This document shows positions 24,501-34,160 of a DNA stretch of 64,000 bases, piece after piece; positions within the stretch are counted from its first letter, which is position 1, and every line of letters starts with the position of its first letter. A model generated the notes under the pieces. That model did not search any database. It saw only the letters and a program-made list of their open reading frames with translations, and was not told the DNA's origin. Made by a program: the position numbers and the translations under genes. Origin of the DNA: an uncultured Geobacteraceae bacterium (GTDB lineage Bacteria > Desulfobacterota > Desulfuromonadia > Geobacterales > Pseudopelobacteraceae); NCBI GenBank assembly GCA_903939115.1, contig CAJAFV010000058.1, forward strand, positions 97,534 to 161,533, in the 5' to 3' direction.

Positions 24501-27500
24501 CATTGTCTCTCAAAGCGCCAAGACCGGCACTGCCGTTGTACCGGCCGGTTCTGATCTGGCCGTCTCGGAATATGCAGGGGCCACCGGTGTAACCCTGGTT
24601 GCAGGCAAAAATATCTACGAAAACAGCCCGCTTGGAACCGGCGGCGATTCCACCAACAGCAGTATTGCAAAAATCAACCTGAATGCCGGTACCGGAATAA
24701 CGGTTGCTCCCGGCGGCAGTGTCACAATTTCGGCGCCATCTATTGACATGGCCGGTCATATCGAGGCCCCAGGTGGAAATGTAACTGTACGAGCGGATCA
24801 ATCCCTGACGATCAAAACCGAAGGTCAGATTTTTGCCGGAGGTTACATCAAGCCGGCCACGACAACAGTTGCCGGTCTGCCGGCAGGATCTTCCCCACAG
24901 GCAGGCGGAACCGTCAGCCTGCAATCAACAGCGGGTGATGTGACGCTGGAGAGCGGTTCACGGGTTGACGTCTCCGCATCGGCAGCGACGCAGCGGCTTA
25001 TCTCCGGCACAGATGGTACGCCGGTTACGGTGGTGACTTCCGCTGACCCCGGCACGCTGTTACTTTCTTATGCCACAAGCATGACTCTCGATGGCGAGAT
25101 TAACGGCACTCCCCGCGTCAGCGGAACTCGCGGCGGCACCCTCTCGGTGACAAACTCGACAACCGACCTGAAGATAACCGCTGCGGATATCAATCGCTAC
25201 CAGCAGAGCGGTTTTGACGCGCTCACCTTTACCAGCACACTGGGATCTCTGGTTCTCCCCCAAGCTCTTGACGTGACTGTCGCGAGAAGCCTGACTCTCG
25301 ATAGCGCTTCTCTGAAAAGTCAGCCGGGTGGTGATGTTACTGTGCGGGCACCCTGGATTACGGTAACCAATACCCCAAACAGTATTAAGGACCCTGTTTC
25401 CGGGGCATCTGCTGCCGGTACCGGCAGCTTGTCGCTTGTGGCAAGCGGGTTTCTGGATGTTACCGGCAGTGTCGGACTGGATGGCTTCAGCAACGTAAAC
25501 CTGCAGGCTGGCCGTGACATCCGTTTGTCGGACTCGTTATATACAAAGACAACCCAGTTTGCGGGGGAGTTGCGGTCGGGTGGCGATCTGACCCTGCAGG
25601 CATCACGCATCTATCCGACCAGTGTGAGTGATTTCACCATTAGCACGCCGGGCAAAGTTACTGTTTTACCTGGTGTCAGTAACCTAAACCCGGTCTATTC
25701 GGCGGGTGGCAGTCTCACCATCGCTGCCGCCGGCGGCATCGAGCAACGCGGTGTGCTGGCAGCCCCGATGGGGAGTATCACTCTTGATGGCGGCTCAACG
25801 GGACGGGTGTTCCTGGCTGACGGGAGCAGCACCAATAGCTCAGGAAGTGTCGCGTTACAGTATGGCAGTTATAATGGATCGACCTGGACCACCCGCTCTG
25901 AAACCCTTGCGGACGGAAGCATCCGCAATTATGGCTCCGAGATCACCGCAGCACCGAAGAATTCAGTCGCCTTGAAGGGCAAAGAGGTTGTTGTCGCCGG
26001 GAATGCTACCGTTGACGTCTCCGGAGGCGGTTCGGTGGAAGCACTGTTTTTCCAGTCCGGCATACCGGGCACCAAAAATCCTCTTACCATTCCGGGACGC
26101 TACGTCATTCTGCCTGATCATTCGGTGACGCTCCCCGGCGCCGCTGTCTATCTCGATGCGCTGCCTGCGCTGGGACTCGCGGCCGGGGTTTATTCACTAC
26201 TCCCGGCAGACAAGTATGCTTTTGTCCCTGGCGCACTGGTTATTCAGGATGCCGGCATACAAATGGTGGCCGGACAAAAGGTACTTTCAACTCAGGGGTA
26301 TCAGGTTGTGGCCGGATACGGAACAGTAACGGATACAGCCATCGGTTCTCAGGCCTACAAAGGGTACACCGTCCGGAGCGCTGCAGATGTTCTCAAAGAG
26401 GGGGATTTCAGTGACAAGCGCTCTTTCATTGCCGGAAACGGTGGGGATTTCTCCCTGACGGCGCCAAGCGCCGTTCTGAGCGGCACCTTGAATGCCCAGC
26501 CTCTGTCCGGATACCAGGGTGGTGCGTTGACCCTGAGCGCCAAAAACGTCATTGCCCAGAATGGGGCTGCCTCACTACCCGTCGACTTTTCCTTTGATGA
26601 TCCTCTTGCTGCTGACCTTTCCGGTAAGCTTATTGTGAATACCGCTTCGGTCAAGGGGTTTGGTGAAGTGGCACTCGGCAGCCAGGAGTATGACAGCGCC
26701 AACAAAAAATACATTGATACAACAGTTACGGTAAAGAGTGGCAGTACGTTGCAAGCGTCTTCGGTTACATTACGCGCCAATACCAGCGTGACGATCGAAG
26801 CCGGCGCGGAAGTTCTGGCAACCGGCAGCAGCAGCGGTATTGCGACGGTCGATACTCCGAATGGCACCTTCAACCTGCAGGATACCGCCGGAATCCACGC
26901 CGTCAATGGCTTGGCTTTCAATGCCGGCACCCTGGCGCTGCTCGGAAAGTTCGGCGGCATAGCACCGTCAGGCACGCTGCAGAAGGCCGATCATGGTTCA
27001 TTCACCCTATCCGCCAATGCCCTGACTTTTGCCAACACCAATAATGATGCCAAACAGGCAACCATCAACGGAGTAAGTTGGGCCAATCTGACCGGCTACG
27101 ACAACCTGACACTGGTCAGCCGTGGCGATATGAACTTTCAACAAAACGCCGATATGACGGCAAAAGGGACATTGACGCTCGATGCAGGGCGGTACACGAC
27201 ATCCACAGATGTCACAGACTCCTTCAGCACTTCCGGTAAACTGACCATCCAAAACTCTGGTGCTGTTGCAACCTCACAGGCAGGCACCACCAACAGCAGC
27301 CTGACGTTCAAATCAACCGGCGCCGGTATCGATATCAGCCCGAAAGGGAGCGGCATCGTCTTCGACCAGTTCCGTACGGTAACGCTTGACAGCGCCGGCG
27401 ACCTGACCCTGCGTGGGGCAGGGAGTGTAAAAACCGCCCAGGATCTGAACATCAAAGCTGCCCGAGTGACAACCTCATATATTAAACATGATGCCGATCC

Positions 27501-30500
27501 AACGAACAAAGCTGACGTTGCCATCCCCTACACCGCCGCTGCCATCACGCTTGATGCACGCAGCGGTAACGTCACAATTGCCGGTAATGGCGGCACGGCT
27601 GGCACCAACACAGCGCCGGGTGGTTCGTTGGAGATTCTGGGAGCATCAATCACCGTTGGAGACCCAGGCAAAACAATCGATGGCAAAACCGTCATAAATT
27701 CAACACTACTGGAAGCGCCATCCGCTCAGGTGAAGTTGACTGCCAGCGGTGACATTACCATCCTTGATAACGCCAGTATTCTGACGACCGGCAGCAAACA
27801 AACTTCTGCGCAATCCGGCACTTCAAGCTATTTCAATGGCGGCTCGATCGAACTTCAGAGCTCGGCTGGTGCGGTCAATTTGGCCGGAAATAGTCTACTT
27901 GATGTTTCAGCTCATAAAGAGATCGATAAGTCCGGTGTAGTTTTTTACAATGGTGACGCCGGTGCAATCCTTTTGTCGGCAGCGGCAAAGGGTGTGACAT
28001 TGTCAGGTACTGTCATGGGAAAAACAGTAAACGGGCAGGGTGGTTCGCTCACTGTTGACAGCGCCACACTGGCGGGTGTGGGTGGATTGGACGGGTTAAG
28101 TACGACTCTGTCCGGTGGTGGTTTCAACAATAAAATAAATATCCACTCCCGTTCCGGCGACCTGTCACTCTCTGCCGGTAAAACCCTGACCGGCCGTGAG
28201 GTAGTAATTGCGGCTGATGGCGGAGCAATCGACTTGTCCGGTACGATCAATGCCAATGGTGTCAAAGCCGGTGAAAAGGGCGGGCGGGTGGAGTTGTACG
28301 CCGGAACTGCGCTGGAATTGGAGAGCGGAGCGTCAATCTCTGCCAAAGGCGCTGACGGTGCTGATGGCGGTACGGTTACATTGAGCTCGCTGGCAGCCGA
28401 TAAGATAGCGGGCGATTATGCCCTGCAGGCAAAGTCGGGATCAAAAATCGACGTATCCGGTGTGGTTGGCGGAACTGTTTCGTTCCGTGCCTATCAGCTA
28501 CCCGGATTCAGTGACGTCAATATGGCCGCGCTTCCGGGTGATGCCATCAGCGGTGCTTCACAGGTTTCAGTCGAGGCGGCCCGTCAGTATACAGGAGTGA
28601 CGACTGTCGGGGATTCAACAACCTACATGACCGATGCCACTGCGTTCATGAACAACAAGGACACCATCAAGGCACGACTGTTCGGGAGTAAAGATTCCAC
28701 AAACCGTCTCCAGGCCGGTATTGAACTGGCAAGTGCTGCCGGGACCGATATGGCCGTGGATTCGGTTTGGGATCTTTCGGCGCTACGCCCTGGCGGTGAA
28801 GCGGGAATACTGACCATTCGGGCCGGAAAAAACCTGAGTATCAATAAAAATATCATCGATGCACCCACGGCAGCAGCAACGCTCTACAGCGACAGCATGA
28901 AAAATTCCTGGGGCATCAACATGATAGCCGGTGCCGCAAGCGGCGCCAATTACAAGAGTGCCGAAACCGGAACCGCTCTTGCCGCAGGAAGTGGAAATTT
29001 AACCATAGCCCAGAATACGACCGTCTACAGTGAAAATGCACCCGTTACTTTTGCTGCCGCGAACAACGCAACCTTTGCCGGTTGGGCAGGAGCAACCGGC
29101 CCCGGCTACATGATCAATGACGTAATGCAGTACAACCTGGGGAGTTATGGTGGGACGGTGCGCGGTGCGGTCGGCGTCGATCTCAATTTGATGAAGAGCG
29201 GCAGTGCCATTCAAACTGCCCTGAGTGACATTGATATCAAGGTCGGCGGGAACCTCAATCTGGGGACCCAGCCCAACAGCGGGGCAATTCGCACCAGCGG
29301 CGAGTACGATAACTCTCAGCAGGTTGAAACGATGCCCGGATCAGGTGTCAAAGTAGCTGCCGGGGTGACAAGTTACTGGACCTATCATAATGGCGGCAGC
29401 ATCAGACTTGCTGTAGGAGGATCGGCAATCGGCAATTTGAACGCAGTCAATGGTTGGGATGGTGCATTTATTGATCCGACTGTTGATGGTGCTGAAATGC
29501 TGATCAACCCTTGGTATCTGGCTGCAGGCTTCGGCGGCAAGGAAAATGGAGTAAATAACAACATTCCGATAACGGTCGGGATTGCCACTATGGGTGGCGG
29601 CGATATTTCATTGCGCAGTGGCGGCTCACTGCTCACTCAGATCGGCGCATTCGGCAGATCAAACAGCGGCAACCTGAATATCACCAGCGGCGGCGATATG
29701 ACCGGCCGTTTCCGCATCATGAACGGCACAGCATCCTTGATCAGCGGTGGCGGCTTCGGCAAGAACGACAGTTCAAATGCGACCTGGCGTTCAGTGGTAG
29801 AAATGGGCGCTGCACAGGTCGGCGTGACTGCACAGGGCGATGTTAATCTGGGGAACATACTAAATCCGGATAACAGCAGGGACCGCATTTTTGTTGGTGG
29901 CGACAACAAATGGAACATGACCTATGCCAGAAATTCCAGCGCTGATATCCGTTCACTAGCTGGTAATGTGGCTATTTACGGAACTGATGGTTTTAGTGCC
30001 TACAACTTCACCGGAAGTTCTACCTTGCTAAGTTCGCTTTTAAACCGACAAAGAATTCTACCGGCTTCTTTTACACTTTCTGCAGCGGGCGATTTGACTA
30101 TTTATAATCGTTTTTTTCTCGCTCCATCAACAGCCGGAAATCTTGGCATATATGCAGGTGGTAATATCACTGGGGTTAATGCTTTTGCAGGGTTCAAAAT
30201 GTCAGATGTAGATGTGTCAAGCTATTATGGCAGGCAGGCTGATACCGGTTCAGAAAAAACTGCCCGACTGATTACTGACCCGGCTGTCGGCGGAAGTACG
30301 CAGATTAACCACCTGAACGATCCTACCTCGGTTGAAGTCAAGGCTGGCACGGATATCGATACGCTCAAGCTGGTGCTGAATAAAAAAGCGGTGATATCGG
30401 CAGACGGCGATATCAACAGGCTTGATTTCATCGGCCAGAATACCGGCGTGGATAGCGTGACGATTGTTTCAGCCGGTGGGAACATTGACCAGGGTATTCT

Positions 30501-31698
30501 CACAACCAACACCTCTGAAATAAAAGTCGGCGGCCCAGGCACCCTGCTGGTTGAGGCTGGCAAGGACATCAACCTGGGTAATTCAAAGGGGATTGAGTCG
30601 ATAGGCAACAGTTATAACAGCGGCTTTACCGGTGACAATACCGACAGCTCTCTTATCGTCAGCGCCGGAGCAAAACAGCGCATGCTGCCGACCGACACAA
30701 CCCGCAACGCAACCAGCGTGACGGCAGATTATTTTACTATCTTGCGCAAGGCCGGGGACGATTATTCCACCCTCAAAGCGGCCGGAAAGAATGATGAGGC
30801 GCGGCAAAGAATTGAGGACGCCCAGACAGAGGTGAAAAAATACTTTGATGCGCCTGCACCGAAAGGTGTTGACACCATCGGCAGCATCACCATGGTTGAT
30901 TCGCTGATCCGCTCCCAGAAAGGCGACATCTACCTGATGGCCAAGGGTGACGTGAATGTCGGCCGATCCAACGTTTCCGATTCTGCTCAGGGGAAAAAGG
31001 ATACCGGTATAACGACGACCTTCGGCGGCGATCTCAATATTTTTTCCGGGCGCGATCTGAACGTCAACGAATCACGTACGATGACATTTATGGGGGGTGA
31101 TATAACCATCTGGAGCGATCAGGGCAACATCAATGCAGGACGAGGTTCCAAGACAGCTCTCAGCTCGGGCGGAAGCGCCCAGGAAATCAGAGACGCCAAT
31201 GGTGTCCTGATCGGGCTACTCTACCCGGCGCCGTCTGTCGGCAGCGGCGTCCGCGCCAGCACCTACGACCCTGACGGTTCGACCGGGCCGATGCTGGCAC
31301 CACCACCGGGTGATATATACCTGTTTGCCCCGGCCGGAATCATCGACGCCGGCGAAGCCGGTATCGCCGGAGGCAAGGTTACCCTGGGCGCCACTCAGGT
31401 GCTGAACACCAAGAACATCAGCTTTTCTGCCGGTTCGGTCGGTGTGCCGACATCAGGCGATAGTTCGGTCAGTCTTGGCTCTCTGGCTGGTAACAGCAAT
31501 TTGGCCGACAGCAGCAAACTGATCGAGACGGCATCGACCGGTGGTTCTTCGAAAGATGGCGCCAAGCAAAAGTTAACTCAGGCTGCCGATGATTTTCTGT
31601 CGAAATTTCTGGATGTCAAGGTGCTCAGTTTTGATATGGATACGATCAGCAACGATGCAGATACGAAAGAAGAGTTGGAGAAGAAAAAGAAGAAGTAA
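21538..31698 (+). CDS. TpsA: giant filamentous-haemagglutinin-type exoprotein
   Basis: This is the largest gene here (3386 residues). The chosen start MEMKTHRSRKMLRRQTCALV gives an extended signal peptide ending ALAAAAA; the earlier ATG at 21460 overlaps tpsB. Residues ~35-280 are the TPS secretion domain (filamentous-haemagglutinin N-terminal domain), including VYLLNRNGILFGPGSQVNV. The rest is a long series of short beta-helix-like turns such as GGTVTLSS, GDVTLESGS and GNVTLTARD, with Gly/Ser/Thr/Asn/Val predominant, and one charged stretch near 3095-3130. The tail ends in a highly charged lysine run (ELEKKKKK). No toxin, cysteine-protease or PEP-CTERM tail is visible, so it looks structural/adhesive, not contact-inhibition-like. 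Exported by the TpsB encoded just upstream. Confidence 0.93.
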   Translation: MEMKTHRSRKMLRRQTCALVVAVTLAFSPALAAAAAPTIPGFYGTVAMPNAPAAGTLPVLLPGGTLSGATVNPAVGTTLTVNQNAPQATIDWKSFNIAPGSVVIFNQKKDGVAQPQWAALNRIYDANPSLIFGKLQADGKVYLLNRNGILFGPGSQVNVHSLAASNLNITDQNFKDGKLIFTALPYDATQGALSGDAFVSNYGTITTDSGGSVFLVGPNVVNAGTISAPSGKINLIGARQKSDGSGEVETFELTVDATGNDVTYNDLQQVPGAAYNSATGKLITENGGRVGMYGATVQNDGLIRSVTAFKKGGVVILAARDKVTTGIGSVIESPIATSIDPATGKAETADPQFSFSHPEVIVKGVETNSGINPLSAIELQGSIVAPSGNVTLTARDKVFLGDSSSINVAGLWLDRPASANLMEVQLNSVDLRDDYGQKIGTLLGQKIAVDVLTGSTIGNLKNNYLTIQTGAEERSTRGGHITISERTDNVALEQLIFKQGAQLDFSGGGIRYGSGVMATSRLISGNKIYDIGTAPQWLQYNLLADSQAKSYSRFGVAAEKFNGLYLGGGSSIEDRTITAARVVGSDAGSVLFNARVAALDGALISSVTRGQYQTAVTSRYAQATTTSGTPDNPDYLVSVTRGLEEPLGGTVTIGNALPAAPAAQNRDNEKSFIVNALTIKPTTAALAANIDATYVLDPTAATEISTAFLNRADLSALNLFANTTITTEAGAGINLLPGGSYVARARRIEYDGTIDIAGGSVEMSTRPNASSYQTLTTKTDPVNTLYQPLIETIYLGSGSRISTAGRQIDNSAAGTFLSAVTPTGHTAGGSILIQERTEQGTSVSVGTSTEGHTLAVASGAVLDVSGGWTIDGKGAISGGNAGTLDLKGSTLSLGGELRGYSLPGKNGGEIKLHAGEVTVTARDLVLPDNMPVDAVVPDYLLGKLVLGENRLSESGFSRISLTAINDLSFSDGAILSPSLVKLPLPVPAIVSQSAKTGTAVVPAGSDLAVSEYAGATGVTLVAGKNIYENSPLGTGGDSTNSSIAKINLNAGTGITVAPGGSVTISAPSIDMAGHIEAPGGNVTVRADQSLTIKTEGQIFAGGYIKPATTTVAGLPAGSSPQAGGTVSLQSTAGDVTLESGSRVDVSASAATQRLISGTDGTPVTVVTSADPGTLLLSYATSMTLDGEINGTPRVSGTRGGTLSVTNSTTDLKITAADINRYQQSGFDALTFTSTLGSLVLPQALDVTVARSLTLDSASLKSQPGGDVTVRAPWITVTNTPNSIKDPVSGASAAGTGSLSLVASGFLDVTGSVGLDGFSNVNLQAGRDIRLSDSLYTKTTQFAGELRSGGDLTLQASRIYPTSVSDFTISTPGKVTVLPGVSNLNPVYSAGGSLTIAAAGGIEQRGVLAAPMGSITLDGGSTGRVFLADGSSTNSSGSVALQYGSYNGSTWTTRSETLADGSIRNYGSEITAAPKNSVALKGKEVVVAGNATVDVSGGGSVEALFFQSGIPGTKNPLTIPGRYVILPDHSVTLPGAAVYLDALPALGLAAGVYSLLPADKYAFVPGALVIQDAGIQMVAGQKVLSTQGYQVVAGYGTVTDTAIGSQAYKGYTVRSAADVLKEGDFSDKRSFIAGNGGDFSLTAPSAVLSGTLNAQPLSGYQGGALTLSAKNVIAQNGAASLPVDFSFDDPLAADLSGKLIVNTASVKGFGEVALGSQEYDSANKKYIDTTVTVKSGSTLQASSVTLRANTSVTIEAGAEVLATGSSSGIATVDTPNGTFNLQDTAGIHAVNGLAFNAGTLALLGKFGGIAPSGTLQKADHGSFTLSANALTFANTNNDAKQATINGVSWANLTGYDNLTLVSRGDMNFQQNADMTAKGTLTLDAGRYTTSTDVTDSFSTSGKLTIQNSGAVATSQAGTTNSSLTFKSTGAGIDISPKGSGIVFDQFRTVTLDSAGDLTLRGAGSVKTAQDLNIKAARVTTSYIKHDADPTNKADVAIPYTAAAITLDARSGNVTIAGNGGTAGTNTAPGGSLEILGASITVGDPGKTIDGKTVINSTLLEAPSAQVKLTASGDITILDNASILTTGSKQTSAQSGTSSYFNGGSIELQSSAGAVNLAGNSLLDVSAHKEIDKSGVVFYNGDAGAILLSAAAKGVTLSGTVMGKTVNGQGGSLTVDSATLAGVGGLDGLSTTLSGGGFNNKINIHSRSGDLSLSAGKTLTGREVVIAADGGAIDLSGTINANGVKAGEKGGRVELYAGTALELESGASISAKGADGADGGTVTLSSLAADKIAGDYALQAKSGSKIDVSGVVGGTVSFRAYQLPGFSDVNMAALPGDAISGASQVSVEAARQYTGVTTVGDSTTYMTDATAFMNNKDTIKARLFGSKDSTNRLQAGIELASAAGTDMAVDSVWDLSALRPGGEAGILTIRAGKNLSINKNIIDAPTAAATLYSDSMKNSWGINMIAGAASGANYKSAETGTALAAGSGNLTIAQNTTVYSENAPVTFAAANNATFAGWAGATGPGYMINDVMQYNLGSYGGTVRGAVGVDLNLMKSGSAIQTALSDIDIKVGGNLNLGTQPNSGAIRTSGEYDNSQQVETMPGSGVKVAAGVTSYWTYHNGGSIRLAVGGSAIGNLNAVNGWDGAFIDPTVDGAEMLINPWYLAAGFGGKENGVNNNIPITVGIATMGGGDISLRSGGSLLTQIGAFGRSNSGNLNITSGGDMTGRFRIMNGTASLISGGGFGKNDSSNATWRSVVEMGAAQVGVTAQGDVNLGNILNPDNSRDRIFVGGDNKWNMTYARNSSADIRSLAGNVAIYGTDGFSAYNFTGSSTLLSSLLNRQRILPASFTLSAAGDLTIYNRFFLAPSTAGNLGIYAGGNITGVNAFAGFKMSDVDVSSYYGRQADTGSEKTARLITDPAVGGSTQINHLNDPTSVEVKAGTDIDTLKLVLNKKAVISADGDINRLDFIGQNTGVDSVTIVSAGGNIDQGILTTNTSEIKVGGPGTLLVEAGKDINLGNSKGIESIGNSYNSGFTGDNTDSSLIVSAGAKQRMLPTDTTRNATSVTADYFTILRKAGDDYSTLKAAGKNDEARQRIEDAQTEVKKYFDAPAPKGVDTIGSITMVDSLIRSQKGDIYLMAKGDVNVGRSNVSDSAQGKKDTGITTTFGGDLNIFSGRDLNVNESRTMTFMGGDITIWSDQGNINAGRGSKTALSSGGSAQEIRDANGVLIGLLYPAPSVGSGVRASTYDPDGSTGPMLAPPPGDIYLFAPAGIIDAGEAGIAGGKVTLGATQVLNTKNISFSAGSVGVPTSGDSSVSLGSLAGNSNLADSSKLIETASTGGSSKDGAKQKLTQAADDFLSKFLDVKVLSFDMDTISNDADTKEELEKKKKK

Positions 31699-31705
31699 CC
31701 CCGTT

Positions 31706-31790
31706 ATCGTAGGGGCGCATTGCATGCGCCCTGGTGGGACGAGGCCTCAGAGGTTTTAAAAACCTCGGAGGTCTGATTATTATTCCAGAA
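31706..31790. repeat. Half MITE element plus CCTC palindrome downstream of tpsA
   Basis: GTAGGGGCGCATTGCATGCG is a one-sided family member. It is followed by an imperfect palindrome, GAGGCCTCAGAGGTTTTAAA facing AACCTCGGAGGTC, that may stop read-through after tpsA. Confidence 0.5.
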
Positions 31791-31877
31791 GCGGTCCTAA
31801 GGTCCCTGACTGTTTCCCCCGCAAATCTAATCCTGCCCCTGCAAATTTTACTCAATATTAACGTGACTGACGTTAAA

Positions 31878-31900
31878 CAGTAACATAGATGCGCTATAGT
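31878..31900 (+). promoter_or_regulatory. Promoter-like motif for the LamG-ExbB unit
   Basis: CAGTAACATAGATGCG, CTATAGT, preceded by CTGACGTTAAA. Good TATAGT -10 and GTAACAT box; it ends 55 bases before the ATG at 31956, the same geometry as the copies at 17579 and 38105. Confidence 0.6.
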
Positions 31901-31955
31901 GTGACGCTTAGTAATAAGAGAAATTTCAAAAGCAGCAAAGGTCCGGAGGAGCTTC

Positions 31956-33743
31956 ATGGTACGAAATGGTTTGAACAGATTGACAGGGATGGTGGCAGTT
32001 ATTCTTCTGCTGACACTGGTATCCGGCGTAACACGAGCGGACGCCTGGTGGGACAAGAAGTGGCAGTTCCGCGAGAAGGTTTCCTTTGACTTGTCGGACA
32101 AAGGTGCCGCTATCAAGGAAAATCTGATCGATATGCCGATGCTGGTGCGCCTGCATGGCGGTAATTTTCAGTTTACCAACGCCAAAAAAGATGGTTCCGA
32201 TCTGCGCTTTGTCACTGCTGATGACAAAATTCCGCTCAAGTTTCATATCGAAAAATTCGATCCCAAGCTGGGCATCGCGCTTGTCTGGGTGCGGGTTCCC
32301 CAGCTTGCCGGCGGCGGCGCCCAGGATTCCATCTGGTTGTATTACGGTAATGAATCATCAACGCCTGGCCAGGAAGCGGGAGCGACCTACGATACCGGCC
32401 AGGTGCTGGTATATCACCTGAATGAAGAGCAGGGTGGTCCGAAGGATGCAACATCTTATGCCAACAATGCTGCCGATTTTGCCGGTACCCACTCTGCTCC
32501 GTCAGTCATCGGCAACGGCTACAGTTTTAAGGGGGGCGAGAAGATCGTTGTGCCACGTTCTCCATCGCTCAACTTTGCCAAGGGACTTTCCTTTTCCGCC
32601 TGGGTGCGGATACCACAGGCGCAGGCCGACGCCCATATTTTTTCCTGGCAGGACGGCAGCCAGTCTATCGTCGTTGGTATAGACCAGGATAAGCCGTATC
32701 TGCAGGTTGGTTCAGTTATCAGCGATAAGAAAAGTACTCTGACTCAAAAGGCCTGGCACCATCTGGTTGTTGTCGCTGATTCTGAGAAAAAAACAGGGGT
32801 TTTGTACATTGACGGGAAAGAGGTTTCGACGATAGCTCTGGCGGGCGCGCTTCCGTCACCCGCCGCAGATTTTGCCATCGGCGCGGCTCTGACCGGAAAA
32901 AATGCCTTTATCGGGGATCTTGACGAAGTACAACTCGCAAACGTTGTCCGTCCTGCACCATGGGCCGCAGCAGCTTTTGCCGGTCAGGGGGCCGATGGAA
33001 AACTGACGGCGTACGCACAGGAGGAAAATGGTGCCGGTGGCGGAGAAAATATGACAATCCGCCTCATAAAAGTCACCGCCAGGAGTATCACCTTCGATGG
33101 CTGGCTCATCATCGGCCTTTGTACGTTCATGCTGCTCATGGCTGTGGTGGTGTTTATCACCAAGTACATCATGTTGCAGAAGATAAAAAAGAGTAACGAG
33201 GCGTTCCTGGAGAGTTTCAACGACCTTCATGATCCTCTGGAACTGGATCTGGAAGATGAAGAGTTTAAACAGTCGACGCTGTTTCGGATCTACCGCGCCG
33301 GATACGACCAGATCATCTACTGGGCTGAAAAACATGGCGCTGGAAAAGAAGAGGTGGTGCTGAATAATTCTGCGCTGAATATTTTCCGGGCTTCTCTGGA
33401 TCGTGCCAGCTCCAATGAAACCAGGAAGATAAATGCCTGGATGATCGTGCTGACCCTCGGTATTTCCGGGGGACCCTTCTGGGGACTGCTCGGGACGGTG
33501 TGGGGGGTTATGAACACCTTTGCCAGTCTTGCGGAAGCGGGGGAGGCAAACTTGTCCGCAATCGCTCCGGGTGTTGCTTCGGCTCTTGCGTGTACCCTGT
33601 TTGGTCTGTTTGTGGCGATTCCTGCGCTGTTTGCCTACAGCTTTCTGGTTATGCTGATGAAAAACCTGAACGTTGAAACACGCCATTTTATTGAGGAATA
33701 TAGCCTCAAGGTTGAAGGCTTTCACGGGAAGGAGGAGGCATGA
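31956..33743 (+). CDS. DUF2341-LamG-ExbB/TolQ fusion proton channel
   Basis: A 595-residue protein. Signal peptide, then DUF2341 (~30-140: WWDKKWQFREKVSFDLSDKG; SIWLYYGNES), then a LamG/concanavalin-like lectin domain (~150-345: GLSFSAWVRIPQAQ; WHHLVVVADSEKKTGVLYID), all periplasmic. A transmembrane segment at ~378-402 precedes a cytoplasmic stretch and the MotA/TolQ/ExbB core (INAWMIVLTLGISGGPFWGL; LGTVWGVMNTFASLAEAGE; IAPGVASALACTLFGLFVAI). ExbB normally lacks such a large sensor-like ectodomain. ExbD overlaps by 4 bases and a TonB-like gene follows, so this is a dedicated energiser. GGAGGAG ribosome site. Confidence 0.9.
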   Translation: MVRNGLNRLTGMVAVILLLTLVSGVTRADAWWDKKWQFREKVSFDLSDKGAAIKENLIDMPMLVRLHGGNFQFTNAKKDGSDLRFVTADDKIPLKFHIEKFDPKLGIALVWVRVPQLAGGGAQDSIWLYYGNESSTPGQEAGATYDTGQVLVYHLNEEQGGPKDATSYANNAADFAGTHSAPSVIGNGYSFKGGEKIVVPRSPSLNFAKGLSFSAWVRIPQAQADAHIFSWQDGSQSIVVGIDQDKPYLQVGSVISDKKSTLTQKAWHHLVVVADSEKKTGVLYIDGKEVSTIALAGALPSPAADFAIGAALTGKNAFIGDLDEVQLANVVRPAPWAAAAFAGQGADGKLTAYAQEENGAGGGENMTIRLIKVTARSITFDGWLIIGLCTFMLLMAVVVFITKYIMLQKIKKSNEAFLESFNDLHDPLELDLEDEEFKQSTLFRIYRAGYDQIIYWAEKHGAGKEEVVLNNSALNIFRASLDRASSNETRKINAWMIVLTLGISGGPFWGLLGTVWGVMNTFASLAEAGEANLSAIAPGVASALACTLFGLFVAIPALFAYSFLVMLMKNLNVETRHFIEEYSLKVEGFHGKEEA

Positions 33744-34147
33744 AAGCACCAGCGGATGATCTGGATGAGGTAGTAGAAATAAACGTTGTACCGATGCTCG
33801 ACCTTGCCTGGAACCTGCTCGTGGTGTTCATGATCGTGGTCACCGCGTCTGTCCAGGGGATCAGCGTCAACCTTCCCAAGGCGAGTGCAGCGGTCAGCAA
33901 GATCAAGCCGAGCACTAAGGCAATAACCATAACATCGGAAGGAACGATTTTTCTCGACAGCTTTCCTGTGACACTCAGCGAGTTGGAAACCCGTCTGCGT
34001 CAGTTCAAGGCCGCTGACCCGAGTTTGCCAGTTCTAATCCGTGGGGACGAAAAAATTTCGTACAAGAACATCATCGAGGTTCTCGATTTATTGCAAAAGC
34101 TGGATATCACCCAACTCGGTCTGGTGACGCAAAAACTGGTTAAGTAG
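33740..34147 (+). CDS. exbD: ExbD/TolR-family biopolymer transport protein
   Basis: A 135-residue protein with one N-terminal membrane helix containing the essential Asp (NVVPMLDLAWNLLVVFMIVV, Asp near residue 21) and a periplasmic ExbD fold (ITSEGTIFLDSFPVTLSELE; PVLIRGDEKISYKNIIEVLD). It overlaps the LamG-ExbB gene by 4 bases and has a strong GGAGGAGG ribosome site. With ExbB it forms the proton-driven stator that powers a TonB-type protein. Confidence 0.9.
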   Translation: MKAPADDLDEVVEINVVPMLDLAWNLLVVFMIVVTASVQGISVNLPKASAAVSKIKPSTKAITITSEGTIFLDSFPVTLSELETRLRQFKAADPSLPVLIRGDEKISYKNIIEVLDLLQKLDITQLGLVTQKLVK

Positions 34148-34160
34148 AAGGGGTTTAGTA

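Noticed and set aside
21538..31698. Contact-dependent inhibition toxin (CdiA-type) interpretation of TpsA
   Set aside because: There is no C-terminal toxin domain, VENN-type motif or small immunity gene downstream. The end is a Lys-rich tail.
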